A stretch of DNA of 64,000 bases from Sistotremastrum niveocremeum HHB9708. Lineage: Eukaryota; Basidiomycota; Agaricomycetes; Sistotremastrales; Sistotremastraceae. Below, piece by piece: positions 21,114 through 33,860 of the stretch. The position numbers were made by a program, and so were the translations under genes. The notes under the pieces are model-generated. The model searched no databases. It worked only from the letters and a program-made list of their open reading frames with translations, and was not told where the DNA came from. Each line of letters begins with the position of its first letter. The first letter of the stretch is position 1. The stretch lies in the NCBI GenBank assembly GCA_001630475.1, contig KV419406.1, forward strand, positions 546,991-610,990. Direction: 5' to 3'.

Positions 21114-23573
21114 TCCTCCCCAACCCTCTTCTCCCCCCTCCTCCCCCCACGTCACCCAATAATCCTCTCCCACGGCCTCTACGGCTTCGACGTCCGCGGT
21201 CCATCTGCTTTTCCACGTCTTCAGATGCATTATTGGAGTAATGTGCTTGGGGTTCTGAGGGGTAGGGTGGGGGCTGAAGTTATTGTTGCTGGTGTGCCTG
21301 GGTACGTCCGTATTTTATTTTTTCTGACGTTCATGTTGGACCTATTTTTTGGTCATTTTTGGCCGTTTCTTTGGCGTTTTTGGCATTTTGGCGAATATAT
21401 ATTCAATTTATTTTGGAATCAATGCTGATTCGAGGACAGGACCGGAAGCATAGTAAAAAGAGCAGAAGAAATGCATCGCTTCCTGCGCGAAAAAGCAAAA
21501 GGACGGAACATAAACTTCCTCGCGCATTCTATGGTACGTTCCTTCCCTCCCTCCCTCCCTTCTTTTATTTCTGTTCCTCGCGATTTCCGTCACGTTTCTT
21601 CCCAACCTTGTTACTCTCTTTCTTTTCTTGGCATCTTTCTTCCCTCCTCGTCCCTACCCCACGCTTTCCCTCCTTACCGACCCCCACCCTCCCGGATCTT
21701 AACCACCAACTAACGCGAATAACGCAAACAGGGCGGCCTAGACTGCCGACACGTAATAACCCACATCCGTCCCACCGAATATCATCCCATATCACTCACA
21801 ACTGTGAGTACACCGCATCGGGGGTCTCCGTTTATGGATTGGTGTCTTGTACGTCCCCCCTTCCTCCCCATTTTCTCTGTGAAAAATAAGGATTGATGGT
21901 GTGTGGGTGGGTAGGCGAATATTGGGATTGGAAGTCCGAGGAGGTCGATGGGACAATCCTCAGCTTCTTCTTCGTCGAGAGAATCACGGGATCGAGAGAA
22001 AGAGGAAGAGCGAAGGGAAGAAGATGCACGGAGGGGAAGGGAAAGGGAAAGGGAGAGAGAGGAAGAAGTCTCTGAAAGACTAAAAGCACTCCTACCCAAT
22101 CCACCGCCTTATTCACTTAAATCGCCTCTTTTAACACCTCATCCTCGCCACCCCTCTTCCTCTGGTCCGTCCACACCTCTGTCATCGTCTTCATCGAATC
22201 CGTCGACTAAGTCTTCGTCTGCGTCGTCGTCTCCTCTATCCCTCTCTCTCAAATCCCTCACCTCCCTTCCTTCAGCAATATCCTCCCTCCCCTCTTCTTT
22301 ATCCGCACTCCCAAAATCGCTCACTTCATTCGCAGTCCTCCCCTCATCATTCACAACTCTCCTCCTATCCCTAATCGACTCCCCAGCCTACAGCAATCTA
22401 ACAACCTCATTCCTTGCATCATTTAACGAACGAACTCCGAATGTCGAGGGAGTGAAATATTTTTCGGTAGCGGCGCGCATTCAGAGAGCGGGAAAGGGAA
22501 AGGGAGGGAAGGGGGGGATGGGGATTTGGCATCCGCTTTGGTTTCCTAAGATTATATTGGATGCTTCCGAAGAACGCGAACGGGAACTTCTCCTCGGTGG
22601 TCAAAAGTCCCCCTCTACCAATTCCAACTCGGCATCAGAAAAGCGAGGAATGCAGAGCGCGGGAGCAGGAATTGGTCGAGAAACGGGAAACACGGGAGGA
22701 AGGGATGGAGGAAGGGAATGGGGTAATGATGGACTAGTAACGATCGAAAGCGCGAAATGGGGCGAGTTTTTGGGGGTGTTGGAGGGGTGTGATCATTGGG
22801 AGATGAGGGGTGCGAGGGGGATTGGACAGGATTGGGATTTCTTCAGTTCTTCGGGACTGGGAAAATATGTGGGGTGGTCGAAAAATATTGGGAAGGACAG
22901 GGCGAAGGCAGGGGAGGGAAGGAATACTGAGGGGAAGGCAGGACGGAGTGAGGGGAAAGGGAATGTTAATGTGGAGGAGAGAGGGATTGTGGATAACGGG
23001 GTGGAGAGTAAAGGAGAGAGAGAAGAGAGGGAAAGAGAGATTAAAGCTTCGACGGACTCGCTCAGTGCGGTGGTGGATTGGATCGTGGATCATATGCCTG
23101 CTTCCTCCTCTGGCTCATCATCCTCATCATCCTTATCATCCTCATTATCCGACTCACCTTCCTCACCTTCCTCAAAATCATCAAAATCATCAACCTCCGC
23201 GACGTCCTCGCCCTCCGCGTCGACGAACCCAACGTCGTCTGCATTTTCAAGCGCATTTTCAAGCGCGAAGCCGAACGCAGAGATGAACGACACTATAAAA
23301 TCAACCGCCAAATCACAAATCTACGATCCCGCTTCGAATCCTATCCTCGCCTCTGCCTCCTCTCACTCCCACTCCTCTTCCTCCTCCCACACTCACAACA
23401 ATTATAACTCCTCCCACTCCTCCACCTTCGCGAAGGAGCGAGAAAAGGAAAAAGACACGGGTAATAGGGGGAGGGGGGAAGGAGGGAAGGAGAGGCATGA
23501 TCTAGCCACCAAATTTGACTTGGAGAGATTCTATGTCGCGCTTTGTAGGAAACTTTATGAGGAGGGGCTTTGA
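20703..23573 (+). CDS. TGL2-like triacylglycerol lipase
   Basis: Alpha/beta-hydrolase lipase related to yeast Tgl2, a mitochondrial triacylglycerol/diacylglycerol lipase. Exons 20703-21301, 21440-21533, 21732-21848 and 21915-23573 give 822 aa from the first ATG. A start at 21111 (MSSPTLFSPL) gives 686 aa and may be the real one, because the first 136 residues are poly-Ser and overlap what looks like another gene. Landmarks are PIILSHGLYGFD (oxyanion side), VPGTGSIVKRAEEMHRFL, the nucleophile elbow AHSMGG split by intron 2 (GxSxG type), TTVSTPHRGSPFMDW, and YSNLTTSFLASFNE with VEGVKYFSVAARI. Near the C-terminus are DHWEMRG, containing a plausible catalytic His, and the ending DLERFYVALCRKLYEEGL. 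Long Ser-, Glu/Arg- and Gly-rich inserts lie between these blocks and make it much longer than yeast Tgl2. Confidence is high for the family and moderate for the N-terminus. Confidence 0.85.
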
Positions 23574-24159
23574 GCCTTTTCTCTTCTCGTTCCGCCTCTG
23601 TCGCTCGGGAACATCTCTGGAGCTTTGTCGGGGCTTCGTTCGAGGATCTGCGCCATCTGCATCTGCATCTGGAGCTTCTCGGGAGGATACGTCGTGTTTG
23701 GAGCGTCGGGGGCGTCTGAGCAGCTGGGTTCGGGTCAGGTTCTAAGCGAAGTTAGATTGCCTCTGCCGTTGGTGTCGAGTTTGGTGTTTGAGTTGGTTTT
23801 GGAGGTTGGGAACTTGGGGTTGGTTGGGGGACGAAAGTCGCGTCGCGTCGCATTGGGTCGGAGATCGCGTGAAGCTCACGTCGCGTCGAAGGAATTTGTG
23901 GATGTCGACGGAGAGGAAATATTGGCGGGAGAAGTTGAAGGAGGAGGAAACACGAATACGAGAAGACGCATTGCAAAGAAGCCTAAGAGAAGAATGATCG
24001 GTGAAGAAGAACAAGAACACTCAAAGAAGAAGTCAAAAAGCATAGGTCCCAAAGCATAGCATATAAATTACATCTATCTAATACAGTTCCGTATCTCAAC
24101 ATTCTCATTCGACTGACATTCAACTCAAATTCTCAAAATTCGGACAACTCCTCATCACC
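23574..24159 (+). other. 3' flank of the lipase gene with unassigned open frames
   Basis: Two overlapping plus-strand frames stay open. One, 23625-24059, ends in a Lys/Arg-rich stretch (RRRIAKKPKRRMIGEEEQE). The other, about 23770-23997, contains ERKYWREKLKEEETRIRED. Neither has a start context or a family that I recognise. The stretch may be the 3' UTR or a small unannotated exon set. Confidence 0.3.
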
Positions 24160-25560
24160 TCATCCCTGCAAAGCCTGCTGCTGCTCCCCAAGCGTAGTAC
24201 TAACAACCGGACAACCCACACCCGGCCCGTTCAAATTCTGCATAGTGATAATAGCAGCTTCGACGCGTGCGGCTTGGGATGCGGTGCTGCTGTCTGTTGG
24301 GAAGTTTATGGAGACTGGGGGGTTGTTCGTTGCGTGGCCTGCGTGTACGTTTGCTTGCAAAGCCTTTAAAAATATTTCGTCAGTACGAGGGAGACTCGGA
24401 GAATTGACAGAATGGAAATTGGAATTGAAGAAGGGAGGAATGGGAATAGGAAAGAAATTGAAGAAATTGGAAGGAAAAAGGAAGTGGGGATGACGTAATG
24501 AAAGAAGAAAAGGGACGTACGGAGATATAAACATCCTGAGACGGCGGACACGAACAAGGTACAGGAATAGGTTTTCCATCAGCCCCGTTCACGGCTCCGT
24601 CGCAGTTCCCCGTCCCTGTCGGATTGATACCGGCCGTGAATCCTAATGCAGGCGCGAGCGCTGCGATCTCCGAATCTGACACGTCTCTCTTTGCCTTCTG
24701 TTTGCTTTTAGACACCGATGTCGCGTTCGGGTTTAGTCGCGCTTTGAGTGATTCAGGTGATGCGTTAAGCGAAGGGTATGGGGAAGGTGATCGACGTCCG
24801 GGGGAATTTTGGATTGCGGATTGTTGGGCTACGAATGTCGTTGATGCTGCTGGACATCCTACGCCTGGACCGTGCAGATTTTGAAGAGTGATGATACAAG
24901 CTTCGATACGGGCTAATTGGGAACCCTTAGATGAGTCGGTAGGGAATGAAAGTGCGACTGGGGGATTATTGGTTGCGTGTCCGGCGGCGACGTTGGCGTT
25001 GAGTGCCTGGATGGAGTAAGGGTCAGTTTTTGATATAGCATGTTTTATGACGTGGTGCGGGAGGAATGAAGATTGTCGGTGGAGGTGACGTAGAATAGGA
25101 AGATTACGGAACGGAGAGAACGACATAGCGGTACATAGCACCGTCATCGTCATAGACTCTCCATCAAAAGACCGTGGAACGGGCTAGACTGGGCTACCAG
25201 TGCATGCACCGCCACTTCCACGGTCCAACACGTTGCTCACTCCCCCAAAAAGCAATCGAACACGATGCAACAAAGAAGCACAAGAATCAAAATCGAAGGA
25301 CTCACAGCGAGGAAATCACTTTCTGATGGTGGACAAGCGCATGGGATTAAAATGGGTTTCCCATCAGGTCCAGTCGTCCCATCGCAATTTCCCGTTCCAT
25401 CGGGGTTCACTCCTGGACTTATACCGAATGGGGGGACGAGCGATGGGTCGACGTCGCGTCTCATGTTTACCGGCCATGCGGATGCGGTGTGGGCTGAGAA
25501 TTTGAGGAGTAGTGGGAAGAGGAGGGCGCTTGCTTGGATTTGGAAGAGTGTGATGAACAT
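24160..25560 (-). CDS. secreted two-repeat protein (copy 1)
   Basis: Exons 25560-25306, 25006-24521 and 24363-24160 give 314 aa. The N-terminus is hydrophobic (MFITLFQIQASALLFPLLLK) and ends near SAWPV, as expected for a signal peptide, followed by MRRDV. The mature part is a module repeated twice. Each module has GxNPxGTGNCDG, GKPIxVPCxCPPS, LNANVxAGHATNNPPV, FPTDSS, and LxGPGVGCPxxST followed by a Gln-rich end. Both introns are phase 0 and fall at the same point of each repeat, between CPPS.... and ALNANV/ALQANV. The repeats are separated by a Ser/Lys-rich linker with possible dibasic processing sites (KAKRDV). I do not know a function; secretion is inferred from the signal peptide and paired Cys. 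The paralogue is at 35085-36218. Confidence 0.8.
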
Positions 25561-25727
25561 GATATTCGTGAGTTGGTGGTCTGGTCTGGTGACTTGTCGA
25601 AAGTTGAGTTGGGAATGTAAAGAATGGACGCCCAGCGTTGAGAAGCAGAGAAGAGAATGGACAGACAGAAAGTCGGGTCAACCGATGAGAGCGAAGGGAC
25701 AAGGCGTCAATAGTTTGCAGTCTTCAT

Positions 25728-25735
25728 GTTTATAG
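25728..25735 (-). promoter_or_regulatory. TATA-like box of secreted protein copy 1
   Basis: CTATAAAC on the minus strand is about 170 nt upstream of the ATG. The paralogue has TATAAAG at almost exactly the same distance, which supports both. Confidence 0.45.
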
Positions 25736-27477
25736 TCCTTGAATTTGTTGGCCGACACTTGCTCATTAGATGAATATCAGTAACACAGCGCGCCGCTGAT
25801 AGATGAGGCATCGTCTTCTTTGAAAGTTGATACATGCCCAGCATCGTCGTTAGGTGCCTGAGAAGACCACATCGACCTCGATTCGACGCTCGGTTCGGAT
25901 ACTGAGAGTATGCGACCCAGAAAGGTAACTTCGGTGAGGCATTCGGTTAATCTCCTTAGCGCAGCTATGACAAGACCAGTCAGATTGGCGGTGAAGTAAG
26001 AGATAGAGCATCGGTTACCAACTTTGATTGATTATTTCCCACGTGAAACATATTCCCACGCTTTTTGATCCACTAGCATCGATCAGCTGCAGAGCGCTGA
26101 TCAGGAAATCGAGTTGGTTGATATGGATATAAACTAGATCCATTAGTGGCATAGCCTCCGAAGTGGTATCGGAGTAAGGTCATTGGGGGATATTACGTGC
26201 ATCGTGTATCGTTTACTGCTATCATATCTTGACGTAGAGCGGCTTATGATGTAGAAGTACTTCAGTTATTGACAGAGTGTGATCTCACACCATCAGGGTC
26301 GTTACGTGCTCTTGACGATAGCGAGGTTTATCGGGGATTCTCAAAGTAAATGACATTCGTCGTCGAAGAACTTAGAATCGCCGCGGAAAGGACACTCTCC
26401 GCCAGACACACGATGTCTCTGAAACGTGATCAGAGAATGATTTGCCCCGTATCCTGATGATGAGAGCCTGGGCAGAACCGCAGGAAGGTAGACAGTTTAT
26501 TGCGTAACTCAAGCCAGACCGAAGACATCCAGCGCGAAGAAGGCCACTGACCGCACTCGGATGATCACGAAGCGCAGATTTACACTGCTCGGCGTCCAGC
26601 GTCCAATAAAACGTCACAAAGCACACTGAGATCAACCGCCCAAAGTCTTGGCCCCCAGGTTCCAGGGAATGAGAAGTAGGGATTTTTTGTAGGCGCGGTG
26701 ACGTGAGGCCGGGGAGTCCATCGGCGGTCCGTTATCCAGGATTCTGGAAGCAAGCGTTCGGGAAGACGGTGAGTCGATTGCGGGCGGTTAGATATGGCTT
26801 TCACGCGGAGGATGACCAAGTAGAGCGACTGGGGCGAATAGAAGCAGTGTTGACTTTCGGTGGACCGTATGAGACCGGTGTGTCACTTTGTAGCATAACG
26901 AAACGATGGGAAAGCCCAATGAGCGAGCTCAACTCAAGCCTGCGGGGCGCTGGCAGAAATTAAAGAAGTCGATGACGATGCGGATTCGCTGGAAATCCAG
27001 TTCTCCATTGGAATCTAGGAAGCTCAGATGAGACACAGAAATTCCTATTGGACCAAACATTTGCGGCTGAGACGAGTGACAACAGAGCCTCTAGAACCAC
27101 GATTGCTAGCCTGCGGATTGGGTGAGATAATAATCGAACCGTAGATAGTTCCGTACCTCCCGAGAAACTGCGGCTTCCAATATAGTAAGTGGTATTTGCA
27201 CGAGGCTTGACCAGAATATCAGAAGGGGAAAATGAGGATGCAGAGCCCGATGAGCAGTCTTGATGGGAAGATACGGAGGTGTCAGACAGTTTGCGCACTG
27301 AACGACTGGCATGGACGCAGGAGGAGAATATTTGTGGATGTTTGGTACGCTCACGTGAAGGTGACATACCGCGTCTGTAACGCTTTGCAGTCACCGTCCG
27401 GCGCGCTCCCATGCCCACGACGGTCCAAACGCGTCAAAGCCAGAAATTGGGGGTTTCTTTTGTCGATATTGCTGAAT
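25736..27477. other. intergenic, no gene supported
   Basis: Short frames occur on both strands, the longest being a minus-strand frame at 26960-27418. None has a domain, a conserved motif or consistent splice signals. This is the upstream region shared by the secreted protein (minus) and F-box gene C (plus). Confidence 0.6.
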
Positions 27478-29223
27478 ATGACCGAGCCCCAATCCTCCCA
27501 TTCGTTTTGGCTCATCGACGAGCTCGTGGCGTTGACGATCTGGTGTTTGGATGACCCCGACCTAGTTTCCTGCGCTCGAGTCTGCAAAAGCATCTCGAGA
27601 CACGCGCTTGACTCCCTATACTGGACAGTGCATGGCCTGGGAGATATACTGAACATCTTGGCCCCGCTGAAACCGATCACATTTTCATCGCGATCAAAGG
27701 GCAAAATATTTTCCAACGTGTGTTACTCTTCTGTATCTTCTCTTAAATTTCCACTTTAATTGTCCTAGGAATTCTCCCGCAGACTGACTCCCTACGACTG
27801 GGATCGGTTTCACTGGTATTCCAATCGTGTCAAACATTTCTATTGCGATGGAAGTGCCAATGGCGGTGTATCCCTAACCGATCGCGCTTGGCTCGAGATA
27901 TTCTCATCCATTCCCTTGGGACAAGTTCTGTTTCCACGTCTCATTTCCATCACCTGGACAGACGAGTCAGCTTCGGAAGTCCCCTACATCAGCGTATTTT
28001 CGGAGAAATCTTTGAGAAGTCTGAGAGTGACATCTCCGTTGTGGGATTGGGAACGAACCATGCTACATGTCGGCCGGCGTTCGTCTCAACTAGAAGTCTT
28101 AGATTTTCATCTGCCAAGTCAATGGGACTTCTTGGAACTCTCACCAACTTACGTTGGCTCGCCAAACTTCCTAGAAGAGCTCCCGAGTTTGCGCGAGATT
28201 CATCTACCGATGAGACATATCCCGCCTGAAATGATTAGGACCTTGTCTCAAATGAAAAACCTACATCTTCTTAACACCTGTCCCGCAGGTTTGGAAAGAG
28301 ATTCGTCGATGTGCTGCAAGCCGGAGACGGACATTTATCCCGACGAAGTTGAATTTCCTTCGCTCTCTTCCCTCTTTCTGCACATGCCGTTTGCGCCTCT
28401 GCAGAAATGCGCTACATCCCTTCTTTTCGCTCCTCAGCTTTCTTCTTTATACATCGAAATCCCCGACTCAGTGAACCCCGCTTCCAAGCAGTTCCAACTT
28501 ATTCTCAAGCTCGTATCGGAGGCGTGCATGAATTTGATTTCTCTCATCCTCCGTAAATCTCAACCGGAAACCCCGCTCCTCTATCCGCGTGAACGTATTT
28601 TATTCGAAGCAATACGTCCGGCGTTGTATTTGGAGCATCTGAGGGTCTTTGAGTTATATGACTCCAGCCCCCTTTGCATTTCCGACGATGAAATGGCAGA
28701 GCTTGCTTCGCAATGGCCTGAGATTGAGATCCTCAGACTTTGTCCTGAAGCCTTGCAGGATTCCACAGTCGATCTGCCAGCTCTACCGAGTTTGGCGTCG
28801 TTATTTCCCCTCGCACGACATTGCCCGAAACTTCGTCACTTAGGTCTCCAAGTCGATGCCACCGTTCGTGTCTCGCGATTGGAAGGCGACTTGTCTACAG
28901 GAATCATGTTCAGCGAAGAGCTGAAGGAACTCGATCTCACTTGGAGTAAAATCAACTCGCCAGCAGAGGTGGCTGCTTTCCTTCTAGAGATCATTCCTTC
29001 GCATGTTGTCTTTTCCTATCGACCCGGTATTCGCTCCTTGCAGTCCCACACCCACTGGATGGATCGTCCCCGGAATGATCCGGCAAACAAGGAGCATTTA
29101 CGGATGTGGACGGAGGCCGAGAATATCCTCAATGCACTGAGACCACATAGAGTTATGGTCGACCGGATGAAGAGAGAATTAATCAAGCTCAATGAACAAC
29201 TGAAATGGTTGGAAGGGATTTAG
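27478..29223 (+). CDS. F-box/LRR-like protein C
   Basis: Exons 27478-27717 and 27769-29223 give 564 aa. The start is the ATG giving MTEPQSSHSFW. The phase-0 intron (GTGTGT...CCTAG) again falls immediately before EFSRRLTPYDWDRF, the family-conserved site. The F-box-like region is FWLIDELVALTIWCL followed by CARVCKSISRHALDSLYW. The rest is irregular Leu-rich repeats ending in a charged coil (MVDRMKRELIKLNEQL). It lacks the acidic central insert of A and B and is the most divergent of the four copies by eye. A second-type SDR gene lies downstream on the same strand, mirroring the order F-box B to SDR on the left side. It is presumed to be a ubiquitin-ligase substrate adaptor; the target is unknown. 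Confidence 0.85.
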
Positions 29224-30358
29224 GTCAAGCCTCTCTCGGGGCCGACGCTTTGAGTTTGAGTGAGTTGGGGACTTGCGAGGCTCATGATCGCTTGGGAGGC
29301 AGTGTTGCATCGATGCCGAAAAGGCCCGACACTTATCGGCCAGTTGTTGCTGTAGTTCATAGACTCATAATACGCTCGTCGCATGTGATTGATGTATTCA
29401 TTTGAGAAAGCAAGGCCTACCGAATCCACGCTGATGGATATCTATAAATTGGCGATCCAAAATCGACCAGATTAACATGAGCCTCAAGCTCCTCTTCGAT
29501 TAATGCATGAACTATAGGATCCAGTGGAACGCACTGCGTCCGGAAAATAAGTCTGTGTACATATTATAAATACCACCAGCCTGAGCCGCCTATCCAGCCA
29601 TTTTGCGAGAGCTTTCTCATGTCATATGGCATAACATGTCAATGACCAATTTAAGCTTGTGAATTCAGTTCCACAGACAGTTGGACTGAGTCTAGTCTTC
29701 TCTCAGTCTCATTTCTCCCGGCAAAATGTACAGAGGTGAGAGTTTCTCCCAGCAGAGGTTCTTTAGCTCTTCGCCTCAGGTTCAAAATTAGATGGGATGC
29801 CTGTGGATAATTCGTCGGTTCTATCTTGAAATAGTCTGAGTCATCGGAAACTCACGGCAAACGAATTGACCCCCACGGCGAGTCTACTCGATTGTCAGCA
29901 ATAAACTGGGAGTGCAACGAACGAAACTGACACATTGCAGAGGGTTTGGACAGGTGTCCCAGGGAACTTGAGCCATATAATAATGCAGAGCACGTCAGAA
30001 ACTATAGGTTTGTTACTGCGCATTCACTTCTCTTCTTTGCGGCAAGAAACTTACCGAGTATCCTATGTCCGAAGCAAGGCGTTGGTCGGGTCCTTTTGAC
30101 AGTAAAATTAACGAATAAGCTCACATAGAGTAAAAAAGTATTCCATCGCGCATAAATATCGTATATAATGGCCCCAGGGTGTTGAAGAGCTCGCGAAGCA
30201 TGCTCGTTGATTTTGAGCTTTGTGTTATGCCGTCCTTAGAAGTCCGGTACAACTTGAACATGGTCAAGCAGAAGAAGACAGCTTCAATAAACCGCAGTCA
30301 GGCATGATCGAGTCAAGCTGATGGAGATGACAGACATTGTAATGCAGTCGAAGTGCTC
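29224..30358. other. intergenic, nothing recognised
   Basis: AT-richer flank downstream of F-box gene C. There are no frames longer than about 70 codons and no recognisable motif. Confidence 0.55.
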
Positions 30359-31258
30359 CTAATAAAGGGCGGCATCAACAATCAGCCATGGTAAACCGCT
30401 GAAAATAATGTTCGAGTTCATACCATGAATAGAGAGCAAAATCGTTTTTGGGGACAATGAAGGTGCATCCTGGAAAGCCTGGGAAAGGGCGAGGGATTGC
30501 ATGAACGGGAAGGATAGTTCTAAATGCACCATATATCTCGAGCTATAACGATATTTGAGCGATACGATAAGTGAGATAAATACTGTTGTACCCCAAAAGC
30601 CGCTGTAGAATTCCATGAGCTCCGTGTCGAAGAAATAAGGAAGTCCGAGCGTACCAGTGCAGGTCAGAACAAGGAACACCAGGACTGGAACGAACCAATC
30701 AGTACAGTGTAAACAATTAAGAAATGTTGCTTGTAAGATGTCCGGACTTTTCTTGTTTTGATTGTATAATGCATAAAGTCTGAGAGAGAATATAATGTTT
30801 ACGATTGTGGCCATTATGATCGGCCCGTTTCTATATATCTTGGCGTCTCGTACTTGAAAGGAATCGTGGAAAATAGGACATACACGCCTAGTGAGAGCTC
30901 CCACACTTTACAGCTAGAAGATTGCGGTTGATAAGGGGTAACTATGGTGTTGGAATGAAGCTTACAACTGTTGGCGCTGAAATCAATACTTTCTGCCATG
31001 TCATAAAATATTAAAGCGTACCGTCGGCTCGACAGTGGTGCTGAATTCGACTGTTCTCAATATAAGCTCGAATAAGCTCGATCTACTATGATGGCATTGG
31101 ACCGACCTCCAGTCCCGAACCTGTCTTATGGTGAGTAGAATGTTCTCATGATGATATAATATCAGTACGATAGAATCACGAGGCTGTAATAACGCGCCAC
31201 CAAATAGAAGACCTTCGGCGCGGACCATTTTGTCCTGTGAATGTATCTTAATCGACAT
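30359..31258 (-). pseudogene. fragment of a multi-pass membrane protein (DUF6533-like?)
   Basis: The minus-strand frame 30904-30359 encodes at least three hydrophobic helices: IIMATIVNIIFSLRLYALYN, VPVLVFLVLTCTGTLGLPYF and FWGTTVFISLIVSL. An upstream piece (31258-31001) contains IVLILYHHENILLTIRQVRDW. The 'LRLYALYNQNK' loop after a helix is characteristic of Agaricomycete seven-helix DUF6533-type proteins. The usual start and the other helices are not found in a splice-compatible order, so this is either a broken gene or one whose other exons I could not place. Function of the family is unknown. Confidence 0.4.
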
Positions 31259-33810
31259 CTATTGCACTCGAAACGCGGAATACTGACGCCCAGACACATG
31301 TAACCTGTATCAAGAAATTCGAGTTTTGCCAAGAATCATGGAAAATATACGCACTTCTTCCGAAAGATGAGCGAAGATGTCTGTCGCCAGACCAGCACAA
31401 GCTGCCACTATGTAGTGCCCCAAGTCATTTTCTTAACATAGGCTGACTTCAATTTTCGCTTGCCTGAGATGTAGTTTACAACTTGAAGTTGACGAAGTGT
31501 TGTAAACAGAAGTTGAAGTTCCGCTTCAATAGTTGTGCCGGCATTACTCGACTGAAGAGACATGGTCTGACGCGGATGGGCGGCTGGGTAGCCTAACTAA
31601 CTGTAAGACCTTATACTTCATAAAGAGCACTGGCAGCGGACATCACAATTCATTCGGGATTATTTCTCTCAGTTGGCAGTGAATGGCCAGAAATAGAAGT
31701 TGATAGTACGGCAAACTGCGATTGTATCTCACACGTTTACGACTGGGAGCCAATAGTCTCAGAGATACAGTGATTATCATGGAAGCAGGTACAGGATCTC
31801 CATGGTAGTAGGAGGCATCGCAGGGAATGGAAGGCGCGACTAACGCCAAAGTGAGCGGTGGAGAGAATGAAAGAAGGAGATATCGTCTCAAGTTCTCCTT
31901 ATCACTATACCACCGTCGAGATGAGGCATTGGCGCGATGTAAGCCGCGGCGCCGGACGCGAAGGTTGTTGGCATGAGGTTGGGCCGCCGCGTTCTAGTGA
32001 AATACACATTGATGTGTTATCGATGTAGTCCTTGCCATGCACCGATCCGATTGAGACCCGACGAGATCGCATTAAAATGACCCGGTTACAACTGGCCTAT
32101 TAGAGTGATTGGGTGGTGATGAATCTGTTGGCAGCCGTACCTTACATATACATCCTGGTGTTTCAGAGGAGGTCAGAACGATAGACGCTCCTGGTGGAAC
32201 GGACCTTCAGAAGTGCGATGCAAACTCTCTAGATCACACTATCGTACCAATGGCACGCTATTGGCACTACGAGTAGTGCTGGAGACAAGCATCCACAAGT
32301 ACCGCCCATCAATGCGTCGATAAAGGCTCAGATTTCTTCTGATGGCGGGCACGCATATCCGAGGCGAATACCAGACCACCCAGCATATGGCAAAGTGCAT
32401 TCAGAATTGAGCCCTGCAAGATCCATGTTCCTGGCTTCCATGCGATTGGTCCACTTGTTCAGCACTTCCTGAGGTCGCCGAGTTCTCATTGGATGCCAGG
32501 GCGCCCGAACGGATCGTGTTCACTTCGCAAGTCTAGGGAAAAAGATAGATGTGTACCCTGGAGAAGGTAGTAAGGGCTCGGGCGGGTTTGACAGATAGTT
32601 TTCTCGACTGCGTCGTCCGAGGCACGTTTCGCAACCTCAAGCTTGATGCCACGATTGAAACGGCCACGACCAGCGATGCGGCGAACGGAAAGATTAGCAG
32701 AGGCTGCAATATACGCGATAGAAGGATAGGTGTCCCGGAGAATGATGACAGATATATAGAATAAGTGACGACGCAGTAAAGGTAGATGCCAGAGCCCCCA
32801 GCTGGCCAGTGCACGACATGGCCGGGTGCCAACAGAAGAAAATGAGGTTGCCTCTCAATCTCTGTTTTCAACTTGCAACCACCCTGTTTTGGCCATTCAA
32901 CAGATTGCCTTACGCAGAGACTTCGACCAGATGTTGCAAGACGTTCGGATCAAAGAGGCATGAGAGCAGGAGGTGAAGTAAAATTAGCGCTCACCTCTTC
33001 TGCGACCGATTTCTTTGCAATTGACTCCTTCGACGCCAGACTTATAAGGCCTTAGCCTCAAGCATCAAGACGGCTTCTGCGATTGAAATAAATTGGGGAC
33101 TACTGCCACGCCGCCAATTCAGATGATGCGTTATGATGTAATTGAGCGTACGAGCTTCAACAATTTTTGGGACATTTCCAAAGTGCGAGAAACTGTCGGT
33201 GTGTAGTATGTACCCTTCCTGCTTTCGCCGCCTTGAGAATCTACATCTGCAACAAGTAGTCTCGGTGAAGCTCGGCCTTATTTTGAACCCCTGGCTCAAA
33301 CACTACACCCAAAAGAGATGACGCGTTGCAGCGTTCAATCGGGTCACTATTGACGGCGCCGAAAAGTTCATGGGCGAGCCTAACACTTCCGCATACTATA
33401 GGACTTTGTCAGGACGGGCGAGTCTTTAGTCAGCCACCTGCTATACGGCAACTCCATTCTTCCTTTTCGAGCCAATCCTCCCAAAATCCTCCCTGTCAAA
33501 AAAATCCCTTGGATTCTCGATGCCCAGGTCATTTCGAGACGACCTCCAAAAGTGATTGAAGAGGGTGGTGGCGCTGGAAGATGATCGCGAGCCTGAGACG
33601 TTGATGAGCAGAGCTTGGAAAATAACAAGTTTTCTGACCTCGAGAAGTGAGTCGTATCGGTTGCCAAGCATGCCTTCCTAGACCCCTTTGCTGACTGATG
33701 GTGCTTTCAAGACTGCCGTCGGCTCTAGAATGCGTACGCCAGCTATCGGCTCCTGAACCGTACATCCAGATCCAATGATGTTTTCCCGTGATCGACTCCA
33801 TCCTCAAACA
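31259..33810. other. intergenic, no gene supported
   Basis: Scattered short frames. A minus-strand frame at 32533-32871 has one hydrophobic stretch (LLIFPFAASLVVAVSIVASS), but it has no start context and no partner exons. It might belong to the same decayed membrane-protein region. Confidence 0.5.
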
Positions 33811-33817
33811 TATAAAG
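33811..33817 (+). promoter_or_regulatory. TATA box of the SDR copy 2 gene
   Basis: TATAAAG is centred about 47 nt upstream of the ATG at 33861, the same spacing as in the paralogue at 7025. Confidence 0.5.
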
Positions 33818-33860
33818 CTGCAGCAGCCTCGTCCGATCGCTCTACATTCCAACATCAACA

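Noticed and set aside
26960-27418. 152-codon minus-strand frame upstream of F-box C
   Set aside because: No domain, no coding bias, overlaps the F-box promoter, and the composition looks random.
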